Assembly: GCF_932526225.1 (NCBI RefSeq)
Contig: NC_064036.1
Coordinates: forward strand, 4,279,501 to 4,343,500
Direction of reading: 5' to 3'
Length of the DNA: 64,000 bases
Origin: Nematostella vectensis
Taxonomy: Eukaryota; Cnidaria; Anthozoa; Actiniaria; Edwardsiidae
Below, in pieces: positions 1 to 13,141 of the stretch. The position numbers were made by a program, and so were the translations under genes. Each line of letters opens with the position of its first letter. The stretch's first letter is position 1. Below the pieces are notes generated by a model, which worked only from the letters and a program-made list of their open reading frames with translations, had not been told where the DNA came from and searched no databases.

Positions 1-147
1 ACCCGTAACATGTTTATACGCGCGTGTGAAATTCGGAGGCGCGAAAGAGACGCAAGAGCAGAAGGAAGAAAAGAAATCGTTCCGTTCTCTTCTTCACCAC
101 TTGCTTCTTAGGTTCTTTTTAATAACGTTCTTGTATTTGTATTGCAG

Positions 148-1220
148 CTATGGCCCGCAAAAGCCCTTCAAGGAGCCCGGAGAAATTATATTTGCATCCT
201 AAAGTGCATCCTCGGGACTTCCCCGTGGCTCGTTACCCTCGGGACTTCCCCGCGTCCCGTAAACCTCGGGACTTCCCCGCGTCCCGTAAACCTCGGGACT
301 TCCCCGCGTCTCGCTATGCATGGGTAACGCTCGTCATGTGTGGTGATGGGTACGCTGCGGGCGCTCTAGCTGTCGCACACTCACTGAGAATGGTAGAAAC
401 CCGCCATGACCTTGTCTGCATGGTAACACCTGACGTCACACATTCTACCTATCGACACCTGTGCGTCGTGTACGATCACGTGATCGAGGTGCAGTACATC
501 CAACATCCGTGTCCTAGACTCAAGTCTGAGAAGCAGCAACGGATGTACAACGACTGGATCGAGTCCTCGTTCACCAAGTGGAACTGTCTCAAGCTGGATT
601 ATGAGCGTGTGTTGTTTATAGACGCGGATATGATTGTCAAAGAGAACAGTGATGATCTGTTTGAGCTACAGCCCCCAGCGTCAATATTTGCCATCCCTAA
701 TGCCAGACCCTGGGGTAATTTACCCAACGTCTATCTCACCAGATCTGGCAACCCGCCAAAGCATGGTGAACTTATCTCACCAGACCTAGTGAAGCGCGCA
801 GTCAGGTCTTACAGCTTTGTCGCATGTGGAGCCATGGTACTTCTTCAGCCAGACCTAAAGGATTTCAACGATCTTTGCAAGTTTATCAAAAAAGATGCTG
901 TATTTGGCGACGGTCTTAAAACGACCTCCGGTGCAGATGAAATTTCAATTAGTTTATTCTACGCGAACGCTGGAGTTTCGTGGACAAACATTCATCGCCG
1001 CTACTCAGTAATTGCCTGGAAGCGAGACTGGGCAATGCCGTCTAAGCCCTATATCCTGCACATCTTTGGTCGACCCAAACCATGGGAGAAGGGCTGTGCC
1101 TGGCCCGACCCAGATTGGTGGGGTGTTGTCGATGACCTCCTGAGGTTACACCCCGATCTCAGTAAGCTGTACCCCTCTCGTCCTGCGGTTACAACCAATA
1201 ATAATATGTTAGGTTACTAA
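148..1220 (+). CDS. GT8-family (glycogenin/galactinol-synthase-like) glycosyltransferase, last exon
   Basis: A 356-residue reading frame starts at ATG 150, directly after a polypyrimidine-AG acceptor (AG 146-147), so this is a downstream exon and the true N-terminus may lie upstream of the window. The GT8 fold starts near residue 57 (AWVTLVMCGDGYAAGAL, the nucleotide-sugar binding strand). The metal-binding DxD is seen as FIDADMIV (D158/D160). The late motif ILHIFGRPKPW (302-312) matches the HxxGxxKPW that binds UDP in glycogenin-like enzymes. Known family role: retaining transfer from a UDP- or GDP-sugar. Acceptor and sugar cannot be read from sequence. Residues 21-56 before the fold are four tandem copies of a 9-residue unit. 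No signal peptide or membrane segment is visible, so cytosolic action is inferred. The stop is TAA 1218-1220. The orthologue is uncertain. Confidence 0.85.
210..317 (+). repeat. In-frame 27-bp coding minisatellite (4 copies)
   Basis: Four head-to-tail 27-bp units start at 210, 237, 264 and 291. Each encodes PRDFP-[AV]-[SA]-R-[KY]. The two middle copies are identical at DNA level, which suggests recent expansion. The period is a multiple of three, so copy-number changes keep the frame of the GT8 protein. Confidence 0.9.
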
Positions 1221-2296
<1,076 letters not shown>

Positions 2297-2674
2297 CTTT
2301 TATTAGGGGTAACACTTAATATCTAAACAGATAATTTACACGTGGCCCTCAGGGAAAACAAAAATAAATAAAGTGATATTTAGGTGAACTGGGAAAAATC
2401 TATATACATTATCTTTCTACATTATCTATTTACATTATCTATATACATGAATTTACAATGTTAATTTTTGGAGAGCCATAGCGAAGGAGCCAACGGATCG
2501 ACACTCCTTTGTCTCTCGTGGGAGCGAGTTCCAGAGTTTTGCGCCGCTGTACTCGAATGTTCTCTTTCCATAATTATGTTTTATCCTCGGTAACACGAGA
2601 TCGTTCTTTGCTTGGCGAGTACATCGACGCAGGTAATAGATTTCACAAGAATTGAATAGGTGTGATGAATGCAC
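2297..2674 (-). mobile_element. Non-LTR retrotransposon 3' fragment (C-terminal end of RT ORF plus 3' UTR)
   Basis: A 73-codon frame (2674-2453, -) ends with the pattern typical of the C-terminus of CR1/L2/Jockey-type polyproteins: RTFEYSGAKLWNSLP followed by a serine/phenylalanine-containing helix and a terminal LTL. It is truncated at its 5' end. A short AT-rich 3' UTR (2452-2297) ends with AATAAAAG and then the TCTA tail. Clade assignment is tentative. Confidence 0.75.
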
Positions 2675-3699
2675 TAATTTTTACACAAAATTGAAGATTA
2701 TGCTGTTGTACTCAGTAAGCAGAAGGGAATGGCCATGAAACCCGGCGAACAACGTTCACAACAACCGTGTCACGTGATCATGGCAAAAATTTCAAATGCA
2801 GCCTTTGGCTTTCCAACTCTCTCGCTTATGTTGTCGCAATGGTGGAAACTCATAATTGCATATCTTTTTTGCAGTGCTTGTAATACACAGTATATGTAGT
2901 ATACAGCCTCGTAAGTCATGTATTATATATTAACATTAATGGCTCTGCCTGCAATTCATGTCAATTATGTAACTGCAAAAGGTGTAAATAAAATATCATT
3001 ATTAAGTCTCAGTAAAACCTTAGCCCCGTTGACACAGGGTGAAAAAGCGAAACATAACCTAAGGTGTATTTAGGGTCGGATTTTGCTGCCATGATCTCAC
3101 TGATCTGCACACTAATGATTGAATGGCTTTATCCTCACTTTATTCTTAGTTTTTTTTTTTCATATAAGAATATATATATTATTCTAGCATTGTTCTTCTG
3201 GAACAATAGGTAAGGGAAATAAGCTCTGCTCCACACACTTATGATATAAGTTTTAATATTTTAATGGTTCACAAGCATGCAACGTGGCTAGGAAAAAAAA
3301 GGCCCATAATTTTTTACAGCAATATCTATACTAGGCTTTAGCCACTGTTATGCCTCATCGGCACATACTGCAGGCTCACTGAAATGAGCTTGATGTTCAT
3401 GTTCACAACCCACAAATATTATATCATTATTAGTTGTTAAAAAATTGTTGGAGGTGAACATTTAGCATTAGGTGGTTTAAAGGTTTTCTGAAGAACCTTT
3501 AAAAGAATGGTAGGATTCTTTTATCTACAATATGTAGTGTATACAGAAATAATATTCATTTGAGTTATGTGTATGTACATGCTGTTTAAATAAGATGCCT
3601 CAGTGACAGGCATGTTTGGTATAAAGGATAGCCATATTTGAGAGCTTCTTGCTTTAATAAGATGCACCTCCAAGAACTACTGTCTGAAGTCAGTCAAGG
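2675..3699. other. Intergenic, AT-rich; probably includes the BBS1 3' UTR
   Basis: No coding region or structured repeat is supported. The right part lies downstream of the BBS1 stop on the minus strand. A short T-run (about 3150) and A/T-rich stretches are present. Confidence 0.4.
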
Positions 3700-5770
3700 C
3701 TACACAATGACCAGAGCCTCGCTGACAGGCATGTTGATAACAGCAGTTATGATAGGTACACTTTTCCCTTGACGAAGAACAAACACTTTGATAACATCTG
3801 AGATCCCCTTATCACTTATACATTCCACAAGAGTCTCATATGAGTAGGACAACCCAGGTACTAGAAGGGGTACAATAATGCAGGGTTTAGCAAGTGCATA
3901 CAGGGACTCGTCATGCTGGAAGGTGATAAGAAGGTTAGTGATTGCCACACTAGGAGAGATGTTCTGCAGATTGACTGTCAGCTTAAAGGCAGGGCCAATG
4001 CCTTGTATTTGAGCTGATAGCTTGAGGGGTTCAAGGGCTGAGGAGGATACAGGGTTTAGGCTCTTTTGAAGGGCATTCACATATGAGCGGGTCGCTGTGA
4101 GCCGAAGGAGATAGAGATCATGTTGGAACATTCTATGCATGGAGACAGCACTTTCCCGCTCTCGTAGTGTCTGGTCTACAAACACTTTGGTTTTCTTTGG
4201 TACATTGAGTTTGACTGATTGTGCCAAGGGCGGTCCAGGGGTAAGGTCTTTGCCATCAAAGGTGGCTGTGCGCTTGAGAATTTTGACATAAAAGCCACCC
4301 CCCCTTGTGATGAGAATAAGAGCACTATCCTCCCTACCAAATCGACCAAACCTGATGGCTGTCACAGTATCCTGCATCTGTAGAGTGTTAACAAGGAACT
4401 TGTCTTTGTACAAACGCACTTCACCATTTGTAAGAGCAACCATGACACCCTTAAACCCTCTGGCCTTGTAGTCCATGAGTGCCATAGTGGCTATGTTTGC
4501 TGGAAGATAAACAGTCCATAACTTTTTCCCTTTGGTAGAGTAACAAACAAGGGTATTATCCATGCATCCCACAATGATGTTTTTGCCAATGCGTTCCAAG
4601 CCTACAGCCTGTGCAGTCAACTCTATGCTAGCTTTGGCAATCTTGTTACCACGCTTTAGGGTATAAACTTTACCATCTCTGCAGGCAACAATCACTCTAA
4701 ACTCCACGTCATATAAACCTGAGACTGACATAAATGCAGGCACGCTTAGAAGACTCATTTTGGAGAGGACTGTGAACGCTTCAGGATCTAGGATATAGAT
4801 ATCTTTGCTCTCTGTACCAATGACCAAGCAGCTAACAGCATCCTCGTCAGCAACACTTTTCTTCATGGTGTTCATACAAGTGATAACCGTCTGTCTCTTT
4901 AGTGGTGCCATTTTGTGAAGGCTGGCAAAATCTTCCATTTCCTCTGGGTGTAAGGAGAGAAACTTGAGAGAACGCACTGTCAGAGAACCTTCACTGCCCT
5001 CACTACGCAAACTCTCCAGCATTTCCCGTAGCATCTGGACATCAATGCGGTCTTCCTTTGCTTGGTTCCATAAATCCTGCTCAACTGCATTCACTTCAAG
5101 TGGAGGGAGGGTAAACTTGAAGTAAGGACGGAGATTCTTGTAGACGTAAATAAATGGCCCAGATGCAACAGCTACTGCTGGGGTCCTAGGGTCATTTGTA
5201 TCCATGTAGAATGCAACCAAGGCAGTTGGTAGATCAATTATAGCACTCTCCATGAACAGATTGGTCCCCTTATAAACCTTCAGCTTCATATCATAGGTTC
5301 CTGTTCCAAGGTCGGCTACCAGAAGCTTAAAGTCACCATCAGCATTCAGGTCAGCGAGGGAGATTGAGGAAGAAAAAGTGTAAAGGCTGGACACTGGGTC
5401 ATGATGAGCACTCAGCCAGACATCGTCTTCCCTAATGATAATTTTATTGTTAGTGTATAAGTTAATTTTACTCGAAATTATTTCTCAAATTCAAAGCATT
5501 TATATTGATTGGAATACCATGAATAAAACGCAACAGAACAAATGCTACGAGCTTTGATACACTCTGTTACTTAAATAAACTATTATGGCCACAGTTTTAC
5601 AAGTTTTTATTTCCGAATACGAAGACATCAAAGGCAAGTTTGGTTGGTTGCCAGGTGCACACAATTTGAAACAAAACCTGAAAAAAAATGCATTTTTAAA
5701 AGATTGTCTATGCGGTAAATTTCAACAGGTAAATTGAAGATACGTACTTGAGACTGGTGGTACTTTCCAT
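3700..5770 (-). CDS. BBS1: BBS1, BBSome subunit (Bardet-Biedl syndrome 1 protein)
   Basis: Two coding exons: 5770-5748 (23 nt, ATG at 5770) and 5431-3700 (stop TAG 3702-3700), joined by a 316-bp phase-2 intron with donor GTACGT and acceptor ATTAG. The joined protein is 584 residues (human about 593). Recognisable BBS1 segments are SGPFIYVYKNLRPYFKF, EQDLWNQAKEDRID, ADEDAVSCLVIGTESK, LANGEVR-like TNGEVRLYKD, VDQTLRERES and KGISDVIKVFVLRQGKS. The N-terminal two-thirds is the beta-propeller and the C-terminus the gamma-adaptin-ear-like region. Known role: an octameric coat that moves membrane proteins in and out of cilia, where BBS1 contacts ARL6-GTP. Only the short first exon was inferred from splice signals; without it the frame lacks an ATG, and its phase fits exactly. 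It is divergent from DDI, with start codons 483 bp apart. Confidence 0.95.
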
Positions 5771-6252
5771 GATATGAAATCTTCTTCAAAATGGGTTTAT
5801 TCCACTTTTGTTTTTGTTATTTACTTGAGGGCGGAACGACAAAACATGGCGGATTTTTCGCTTTCGGTGCCCTTGGTACTCGCCCCAGTTTTCCACGGTT
5901 TATCAGTAGACAGGGATCACAAGACAGCTCTATTTGATTCGTCCGAGCCTTCCAACAGACCGATATTCTTCGAGAATTCGACTTTTAAAAGACAACAAGC
6001 CTGGACATAAATAGGTTTTGGACAAACCACTTTATTCTTATAAACAGTCACCTCTAAATGTGTTTTGCTTTACTCTAATTTAAAGTTTTCTCTGTTTGAA
6101 ATGAGCTTGGCACGGGTTGCTTATGGGAGCCTGGTAACCACACGTGGCAGAACAATCGATTACAGAGAAACTATTTTTGCATCTAAAGGAACTGGAGAAA
6201 CAGTTGAAAATCTACTTGAGATCGTAGCTAAATCAAAGCATAAATCCTGAAA
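5771..6252. promoter_or_regulatory. Divergent BBS1/DDI promoter region and DDI 5' leader
   Basis: BBS1 starts at 5770 (-) and DDI at 6253 (+), so this gap must contain both promoters or a shared bidirectional one. No TATA box is obvious. The right half carries open frames from ATG 5846 (54 codons) and ATG 6101 (49 codons). Neither resembles a known protein, so they are more likely leader uORFs than genes, though a small real protein is not excluded. Confidence 0.5.
6101..6250 (+). other. Upstream ORF abutting the DDI start (49 codons)
   Basis: ATG 6101 to TGA 6248-6250, only 2 nt before the DDI ATG at 6253. The product is basic at its C-terminus (AKSKHKS) and not recognised. If the DDI mRNA starts upstream of 6101, this would be a uORF whose stop lies against the main start, an arrangement that can repress or couple translation. 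The transcription start is unknown. Confidence 0.35.
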
Positions 6253-9200
6253 ATGAAGGTAACGGTCACTGGCGAGGATGGTTCCATATTCACTCTAGAT
6301 GTGAGTGTTGATTTAGAAGTGGAAAACTTTCGTGCGTTGCTTGAGTTTGAGTCTGGCGTACCGGCATCGGAAATTTCGCTGTATCACGATGGCGTACAAC
6401 TCAGCGATCCAAAGAAGACTCTCACGGCGTATTCTGTTAAAGAGAATGATGTAATACTCATGGTTAGAAGACAAGCTAGACATGCGGACAGAAATACAGG
6501 TAAACTATCAAGCATTTGTGGTTTTTATTGTTCTGAAACTTTAACGACAATAAACAAATGTGTTATGGAAAAAATATACAGTCAAGTGGTAAACTTAATA
6601 GTCTCTCTATTGTGGTTGACTTATTTCCAGTCAACCAATATTTTAATTGCATTTAACATAGCTCTTTAAAATACGTAAACTGGTCTATAAAATAGGTCAT
6701 TAAGACATAGCTGTCAACCTAACTTGAACAGAAATCTTGTTAAACCGGGTGAAATACAGTAAATATGTTAAAAAACCCAAAAGAGCTAATGTGGGTGAAT
6801 GCTTGTGGTGCGGTCCATACTTTTGTGACACCTGCCTAAAGCAAAACCAGTGGCTTATATGTCAAAAGAAATGATAAGATCTGCTATTTTAGTGTATTCT
6901 AAAGAAGTCTAATATTTGTAAAGTCTAAGATGATAAAAAAAGTGCTCTCTCTTATATAACTACATCTCCAGTGACTCTCAACATATTACATACCAATGGA
7001 TGAATCAATTATCCTGTTTGATTTAGAGATCTTGATATCAAATCTAGTATCAAATGTAAAAGCCCATGTAATCTTTGATTCCCGAAATGTAATTCTTTTA
7101 TCATAAGTGCAGTTAGCACAAATTGCAAGCAAATTGATTTATTTGAGGCATTGAAGGTGAGCCACAAATTAAAATTCAAGAACCCCTTTTCCCGAGACGA
7201 GCATAGAGTTCTAATAGAAGTTAAATGAAAATGCTCTGGCTTTCCATTTACTTTTTCTTTATTTTCTACAGTGGCACCCCCATCTGGGCAGCCCATGGCG
7301 ATAGACTGGGGACAGATTCAGCTTCCTGGAAATAACCAATCAAGAACTCAACCTGCCCCCAGCACGGCACCACCACCAGCTGCCAATCAAGAAAGCCCAG
7401 AATATATCAGAGACATGTTCCTCAATGACCCCCATCAAATGTCACTTCTCAAGGAGAGGAATCCTGAACTTGCAGATGCTTTAATCAGCGGGAACCTACA
7501 AAAGTTTGCTGATGTCCTCAACAAGCAGAGACAAGAAAGAGCCGAGAGGGAATTGCGTCGAATCCGCACAATGAATGCTGACATGTTTGATGCTGAGGCT
7601 CAACGAGAGATTGCCGAGGAAATCCGCATGTCGAACATCAACCAGAACATGGAAACGGCAATGGAATACTCACCTGAATCATTTGCTAAAGTCATCATGT
7701 TGTATATCAATATCAAACTGAATGGCTATCCTGTCAAGGCTTTTGTAGATTCTGGTGCACAAATGACATTTATGAGCTCAGCTTGTGCATCAAGGCTCCA
7801 TATTGAACGGCTTATTGATCATCGATGGTCAGGAATAGCACAGGGTGTTGGACAGCAAAAGATTGTTGGTAGGGTGCACTTGGCGCAGATTCAGATTGAA
7901 AATGATTTCTTACCCTCGTCATTCTCTGTCCTTCAAGATCAGGCAATGGATCTGATTATTGGTTTGGATATGCTTAAAAGGCATCAGGTAAGATGCAGTA
8001 GATTATATCATCTATTATTTTTCTTGTTTATGGATTTTGTTTTGTTCATGGGTGAAATGGGTAAAATGCCTTTATTTTATGTACATAAGAAAGAGTAATT
8101 GTGCAGAAATAGACAAAGGTTTTGAGGAGCTGTGGATTCTAGTCCTTTTTAAGTCATGGATAGCAAAGCTATTCAGGACTTTTTGCAGTTAGCAGGGTTG
8201 TGTCACTCGTGGCTAATCGTCGACTCAAGTGTAACCCATAGCCAATCATAACTCTTCTAATATCACAACTCTTGGCCAATCAAATTAAACATTTTAGCGA
8301 AAAAGCCAGCGAATTGTCAGTGGTTTTCCAAAGCATGTAAGTAAAAAACATGGCGGCCATAGTTGAATTCTTTGAAGGGGGTGATGGTTAAGACTATGAT
8401 TTAACGTCATTCCTGCCTTTCTTGCCAATAATAAATCAAGCCACATTAGATAAATAGCTATCTGAATGCAAGGTTTCGATTTTCATCAATGGTACCTGGG
8501 TCGACTGGTTGTCCCCAGGGAATCAATCAGATGGGCATAGACTTACCTGAAGCAGTTATTCCAACATCACAGTAGTATACATGCCATACACTGTGAACTT
8601 GACCTTTGCAAACCACAGTTTGCGAAGAAAGTCGTGAATTTCAGAAAGCTTCGATCGGTTGACATAGGCCAACTTTCTGAAGACCTTCTCAACTCTGAAC
8701 TTTTTCAAAACCAACAAGTGAATATTAATAACCTGGTTATAAAGTATGACAACACCCTTAAGGCACTGTTAGACAAGCATGCCCCACTAAAGGCAAAACT
8801 TGTTACCATTCGCCCAAAAGCTGCCTGGTATACACCCGAGGTCTCTGAGGAAAAGAGAAAGAGACGGCGCTTAGAGAGGAAATGGTCTGGTCTTTCAACT
8901 GACCGTGCTAATTATGCTTACCAGTGTGGGGTAGTCAAAAGTCAATCTAAAATCCATCTAGATCCAATGGAACAGCAAACCATGGTTGGCCCCAACCCTT
9001 GTGACCATACGTGTACAGTGGAAATGAGTGAATTTGATATAATTTCAGAAGATGATGTTAAGATCCTAGCTCACAAGCCTATATCGAAGTCTTGTAATCT
9101 TGATCCTTTGCCGGCCTCCCTCTTAAAGGGATGCTTTAGTACACTCCTTCCTATAATAACCAGGATTGTTAATGCCTCGCTTTCATCAGGTGTAATGCCT

Positions 9201-11834
9201 GACCCAATGAAAGTTGCTGAACTTCACCCTTCATTGAAAAAGCACAATGCCAATCACCTACTTTACCCTAACTTTCGTCTAGTCTCTAACCTACCGATGG
9301 TTTCTAAGGTGATCGAAAAAGCTGTCGCTGAACAATTGACAAAGCATATAGTTAGCAATAATTTGGGTGTTTCCCTCCAATCTTCTTATAAGAAATTCCA
9401 TTCCACGGAGACAGCTCTTGGTGCAGGATGACATCTTATGTGCCATTGATGGTGGAAACTCGGTATTGATGCTACTGCTTGACCTGTTGGCGGCATTTGA
9501 TACCGTTGATCATTCCATTCTTCTTTCACGTCTCTCATTGAGTTATGGCCTGACTGGCAATGTTCTCGCTTGGTTCCGCTCATACCTTACATCCCGCAAA
9601 CTGTATGTACGGGTTGAGGACTGCAAGTCATCTTTGCGTAGCCTGGAACAAGGTGTTCCTCAGGGCTCTGTCCTAGGCCCGCTACTCTATCTTGCCTATA
9701 CTTCGCTCATTGCTCAGATCATAGCACGACATGGCATTCTATACCACCTTTATGCGGATGTTTCACAACTTTACGTTTATTTTCTAGGTAATTCACAAGA
9801 TGAACTTTTGATGGCTAAAACTAAAGTTGAATGTTGTGTTCATGAGATCAATGCCTGGATGGTGCTTAATGGGCTAAAACTAAATCATGATCAATCAGAA
9901 CTTATTCTTTTTTCCTCCAAGTTCTGTCCTGCCCCAAGTCTTGAACATGTAAAGGTGGTTGATGAAATCAAAAAAATGAAATCTGGGAGTAATTCTTGAT
10001 AAGTATCTTTCTTTTGAAGATCATCTCAAAATGGTATGTAAATCTGCAAGATTCCACCTCAGAAATATTGGCAAAATTAGGAAGTACCTTGACAAGAATT
10101 CCACAGAAATACTTATACATGCCTTTATCAGTTCAAAACTAGACTATTACAATTCCCTCCTTTATGGATTACCTGACTACCAAATTCATAAATTACAACT
10201 TATTCAAAACACAGCTGCTCGTATTATCAGCTTAACAAAAAAGACTGAGCATGTAACACCTATCCTGCAAGATCTCCACTGGTTACCAGTAAAGTACCGG
10301 ATAATTTTTAAAGTTTTACTGACTGTTTTTAAATCTCTCAATGAAATGGCTCCACCATATATTAAAGATCTATGCAAGTACAAAACTCATTCCCGATCAC
10401 TACGGTCTGCTTCTCAACAATACCTCCAGGTCAAACGGGGCAATTTGAAGACCTATGGTGACCGCGCCTTTTCGATTGCGGCTCCTAAACTATGGAATGA
10501 GTTGCCATTTCACTTAGGGACAATACAAAATCTTAATACTTTCAAGCAATGCCTTAAGACTCACCTTTTTAAAGAAACATTTAATTTATAATTAGTTTAA
10601 AATTCATTTTTTTTAAATATCACTGTTAATTATACATTACATACATATATATATATATATATTTTAATTATAATATCGATTTTTATAAATGTAACATTTC
10701 CTATTAGGCGCTATATAAATGCTGATATTATTATTATTATTATTATTATAGTACCATTGTTTACACTTGTCTGAGACAAAATACCCTATGTATAAATAAA
10801 ACCACATAAAGCCAAGAAATTTATTGGTTTGGTCAATACTCTACATACCATTTTACCCTTAAGTGGGTTAAAATGCACCAAAACCAAGCTTTTGTCCCAA
10901 ATTACCATTTTATTATCCACGACTTGGCAAGGGTCTTGCCTTTTGATTGAATTTGATCGCTTTCATGAATTGAAGATTCTGCTTCACTCTATATCAAACA
11001 AATATTAATAAATCCACATGCACTTATAAAAAATACATAGAATGGGCCCAGGGGGATCTTAGGTGTGTGTGTGGTTGGGGTGGGGGGGGGGGGGGGGGGG
11101 GGGGGTTCTTGAGCTGCCCAGTTTTATTTGAGTTGAAATAGTTGAATAAGGAAATGTTTAAGGATTTGCTACCTGACCTTATAAGTTATTTGGAGGAGCT
11201 ATTGCCTATCTAGTCCTTTGTGAGATTCTTAGGAATTTAAGATACTTGATGTATAATCAACTATTTTACCCTCTGGTTTGCTGGCAGCCCAAAGCAACTG
11301 TTTGATAGTTCCCAGAACAGATACGTAATGTGATAGATATTTATTAATACATAGACACACAAAAAGGAATTCATTTGATTTGTCTAAAATGTAGCATTCA
11401 AACTCTGTGATATTATGATACAGTGTCTAACGCCTTTTTCCAAACAGTGCTGCATAGACTTGAAGAGCAATGTGCTACGCATTGGCACAACTGGTACAGA
11501 GACTCCTTTCTTGTCCGAGTCAGAGCTTCCAGACACTGCTAGACTTTCATACAATCCCCCTGAAGAGGGTGGATCCATGCAAGAAACAGAAGACCGAAAT
11601 TTGGCTGAGGCTCTGTCAAGGTCTGCAGAAGAAGCAGGCACACAGAGCTCTGCAGGAGCTGATTCTGCAACTTCTACGAACACTAGCTTCCCTGAGGAAA
11701 AGGTCCAACAAATCGTGAGCATGGGCTTCAGTCGCGAGAAGGCCCTGGTAGCTTTGCAGCAAGCTCATGGTGATGCTAATCTTGCCGCTGCCAATCTTCT
11801 AGCTCAGTCAATTCAAGTTCCTAAAATGTCCTAG
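6253..11834 (+). CDS. DDI2: DDI1/DDI2 orthologue: UBL-retroviral-protease-UBA shuttle protein
   Basis: Three exons: 6253-6499, 7272-7987 and 11448-11834 (phases 1 and 0; all GT-AG), giving 449 residues. Residues 1-75 are a ubiquitin-like domain. Around 125-215 is the helical HDD region, with the SLLKERNPELADALISG motif. The retropepsin-like aspartic protease follows, with catalytic AFVDSGAQMT (D242) and IIGLDMLKRHQCCIDL. Residues 403-441 are a UBA domain (IVSMGFSREKALVALQQ), kept in yeast and many invertebrates but absent from human DDI1/2. Known role: dimeric protease/shuttle that cleaves heavily ubiquitylated proteins such as NRF1 and links them to the proteasome. DDI1 and DDI2 are vertebrate duplicates, so the symbol means single-copy DDI. 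Intron 2 (3.46 kb) contains a LINE. The catalytic D-S-G is intact. Confidence 0.95.
8590..10752 (+). mobile_element. CR1/L2-like LINE, 5'-truncated and inactivated, in DDI intron 2
   Basis: Three overlapping frames (8634-9431, 9367-9999, 10031-10591) together make the second half of a non-LTR polyprotein broken by frameshifts. Reverse-transcriptase motifs are seen: LLAAFDTVDHS (motif A), GVPQGSVLGPLLY (motif B) and YADVSQLY in place of YADDTQLY, so a catalytic Asp is lost. The C-terminal frame has the usual LHWLPVKYRI, LWNELP and FKQCLKTHLF. The 3' end is GGCGCTATATAAATGCTGAT followed by an (ATT)n tail to about 10752. No endonuclease domain was found upstream. Same orientation as DDI. The 5' boundary is approximate. 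Confidence 0.88.
11082..11105 (+). repeat. Poly-G run of 24
   Basis: Uninterrupted G homopolymer within DDI intron 2, with G-rich sequence just upstream. It could form G-quadruplex in the pre-mRNA. Its length is assembly-sensitive. Confidence 0.9.
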
Positions 11835-13141
11835 CATATTTTACGTCCATGATATGCTAGAAGAATTTGTTTAAAGCAATATTTCATTATTTTATATAAT
11901 TTTATTTCATTGTTTCGATATTTGCAGTGTTACAAGGAAAGTATTTTGAAAATTCATTGAAATTTCTGCATGGTTTTGATTGATTTCCATGCCTCCAATA
12001 TTAGATTTCGTTTCCTCTGGGATAACTTGAGCAGAAAATAACCAACAAAGGCCAAGTTCACATGCGTAGCATTTCAATGTAAACAAAGTATACTGATAAA
12101 CAATTATTTTTAAGGCTAGTATCTTCTGTCGCAACGAAATTAAGCATTTGATATGGATTGTTTGCGAAGTTCCTTACCCTGGAGCAGCATTTAGGGAATT
12201 TAAGTTTTTTTTTTTTTTTTTTGTCACATTGAGTTTTATCTCGTACGTTTATCGTTATAATCAGATATAAAAATCGTTATAACGTTCTGATGGGCCTGAT
12301 ATTTTGTAATGATAACTTTCACCAATCTAGTTTCAGTAAAACATAATTTCTATTTATCAGGGACTGTTATTATGTACAAAGATTTCTAGATTTTTCGGTT
12401 AGCTCGAAAGACATAAAATATTTTAATATATATTTTTTTCAATCGTGTGCTAGTCTTGTAAGCTAATAGTTGTTTTACAGGAATAAACGATGCATAAATC
12501 ATTATCCATCTCCTTTAACGTATAACTTATTTTATTACAACTTAAACAAAAACTCATTTTGCATAAATCTTCTTTTCTTTACTAGAAAAGGTCACCTAAA
12601 AGATGATCGCACACTAAGCAACAGCTACAACGAAACTGGACACTTAAAATGTTTTGCGAAGTTCCATATTTCCTTAGAAACTATTAACAAATATAAAAGT
12701 AAAAAGCGAGTATTGCAAGGTTGTTTGTCTGTTTTTCGCCTGGGGGATTTCCAGTCTTCAAATCCCCCACTGGGAAAAGAAAAACATCACCCTATACTAA
12801 TGACTAGACTCCAAATACACACGGCTTGATTTCCACGAGAGAAATATCGATTCTAAAGTTTAAAACAGAATTGATACGGGAGGTTTTCTGTGTACAAATG
12901 CTTAAAAAAAATCACGGCAACATAAAGTGGTGTGATACGAAAATCGGTTTGCCCGGGCGAATCAAAGAAAGCCGATTTTAAAAACTCACCACCATCGACC
13001 CCTTGCTGTGAAAACTTGAAAAGGAGGCGATTACTACACGCATCTTGAGAGTGATTATGTAGACCAAGTGCTATTGGCTTGCCCTCCCTGATAAAAATAG
13101 CTTCAAGCTGGAAGGGAAATCGTCTTTGACTTGCAAAGGCC
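11835..13141. other. Intergenic between DDI and the BH3 gene
   Basis: AT-rich, with a T-run near 12205. No coding region is supported on the plus strand. On the minus strand an open frame begins at 13143 and reaches a GTGAGT donor at 12989 (see findings); it is unproven. No poly(A) signal was clearly identified for DDI. Confidence 0.4.

Noticed and set aside
5392-5394. BBS1 start at GTG 5394
   Set aside because: A spliced 23-nt exon with ATG 5770 restores the conserved N-terminus (WLSAHHDP) in phase.
11082-11105. Poly-G run as a regulatory quadruplex
   Set aside because: Homopolymer length is unreliable and nothing else supports a regulatory role; listed only as a repeat.
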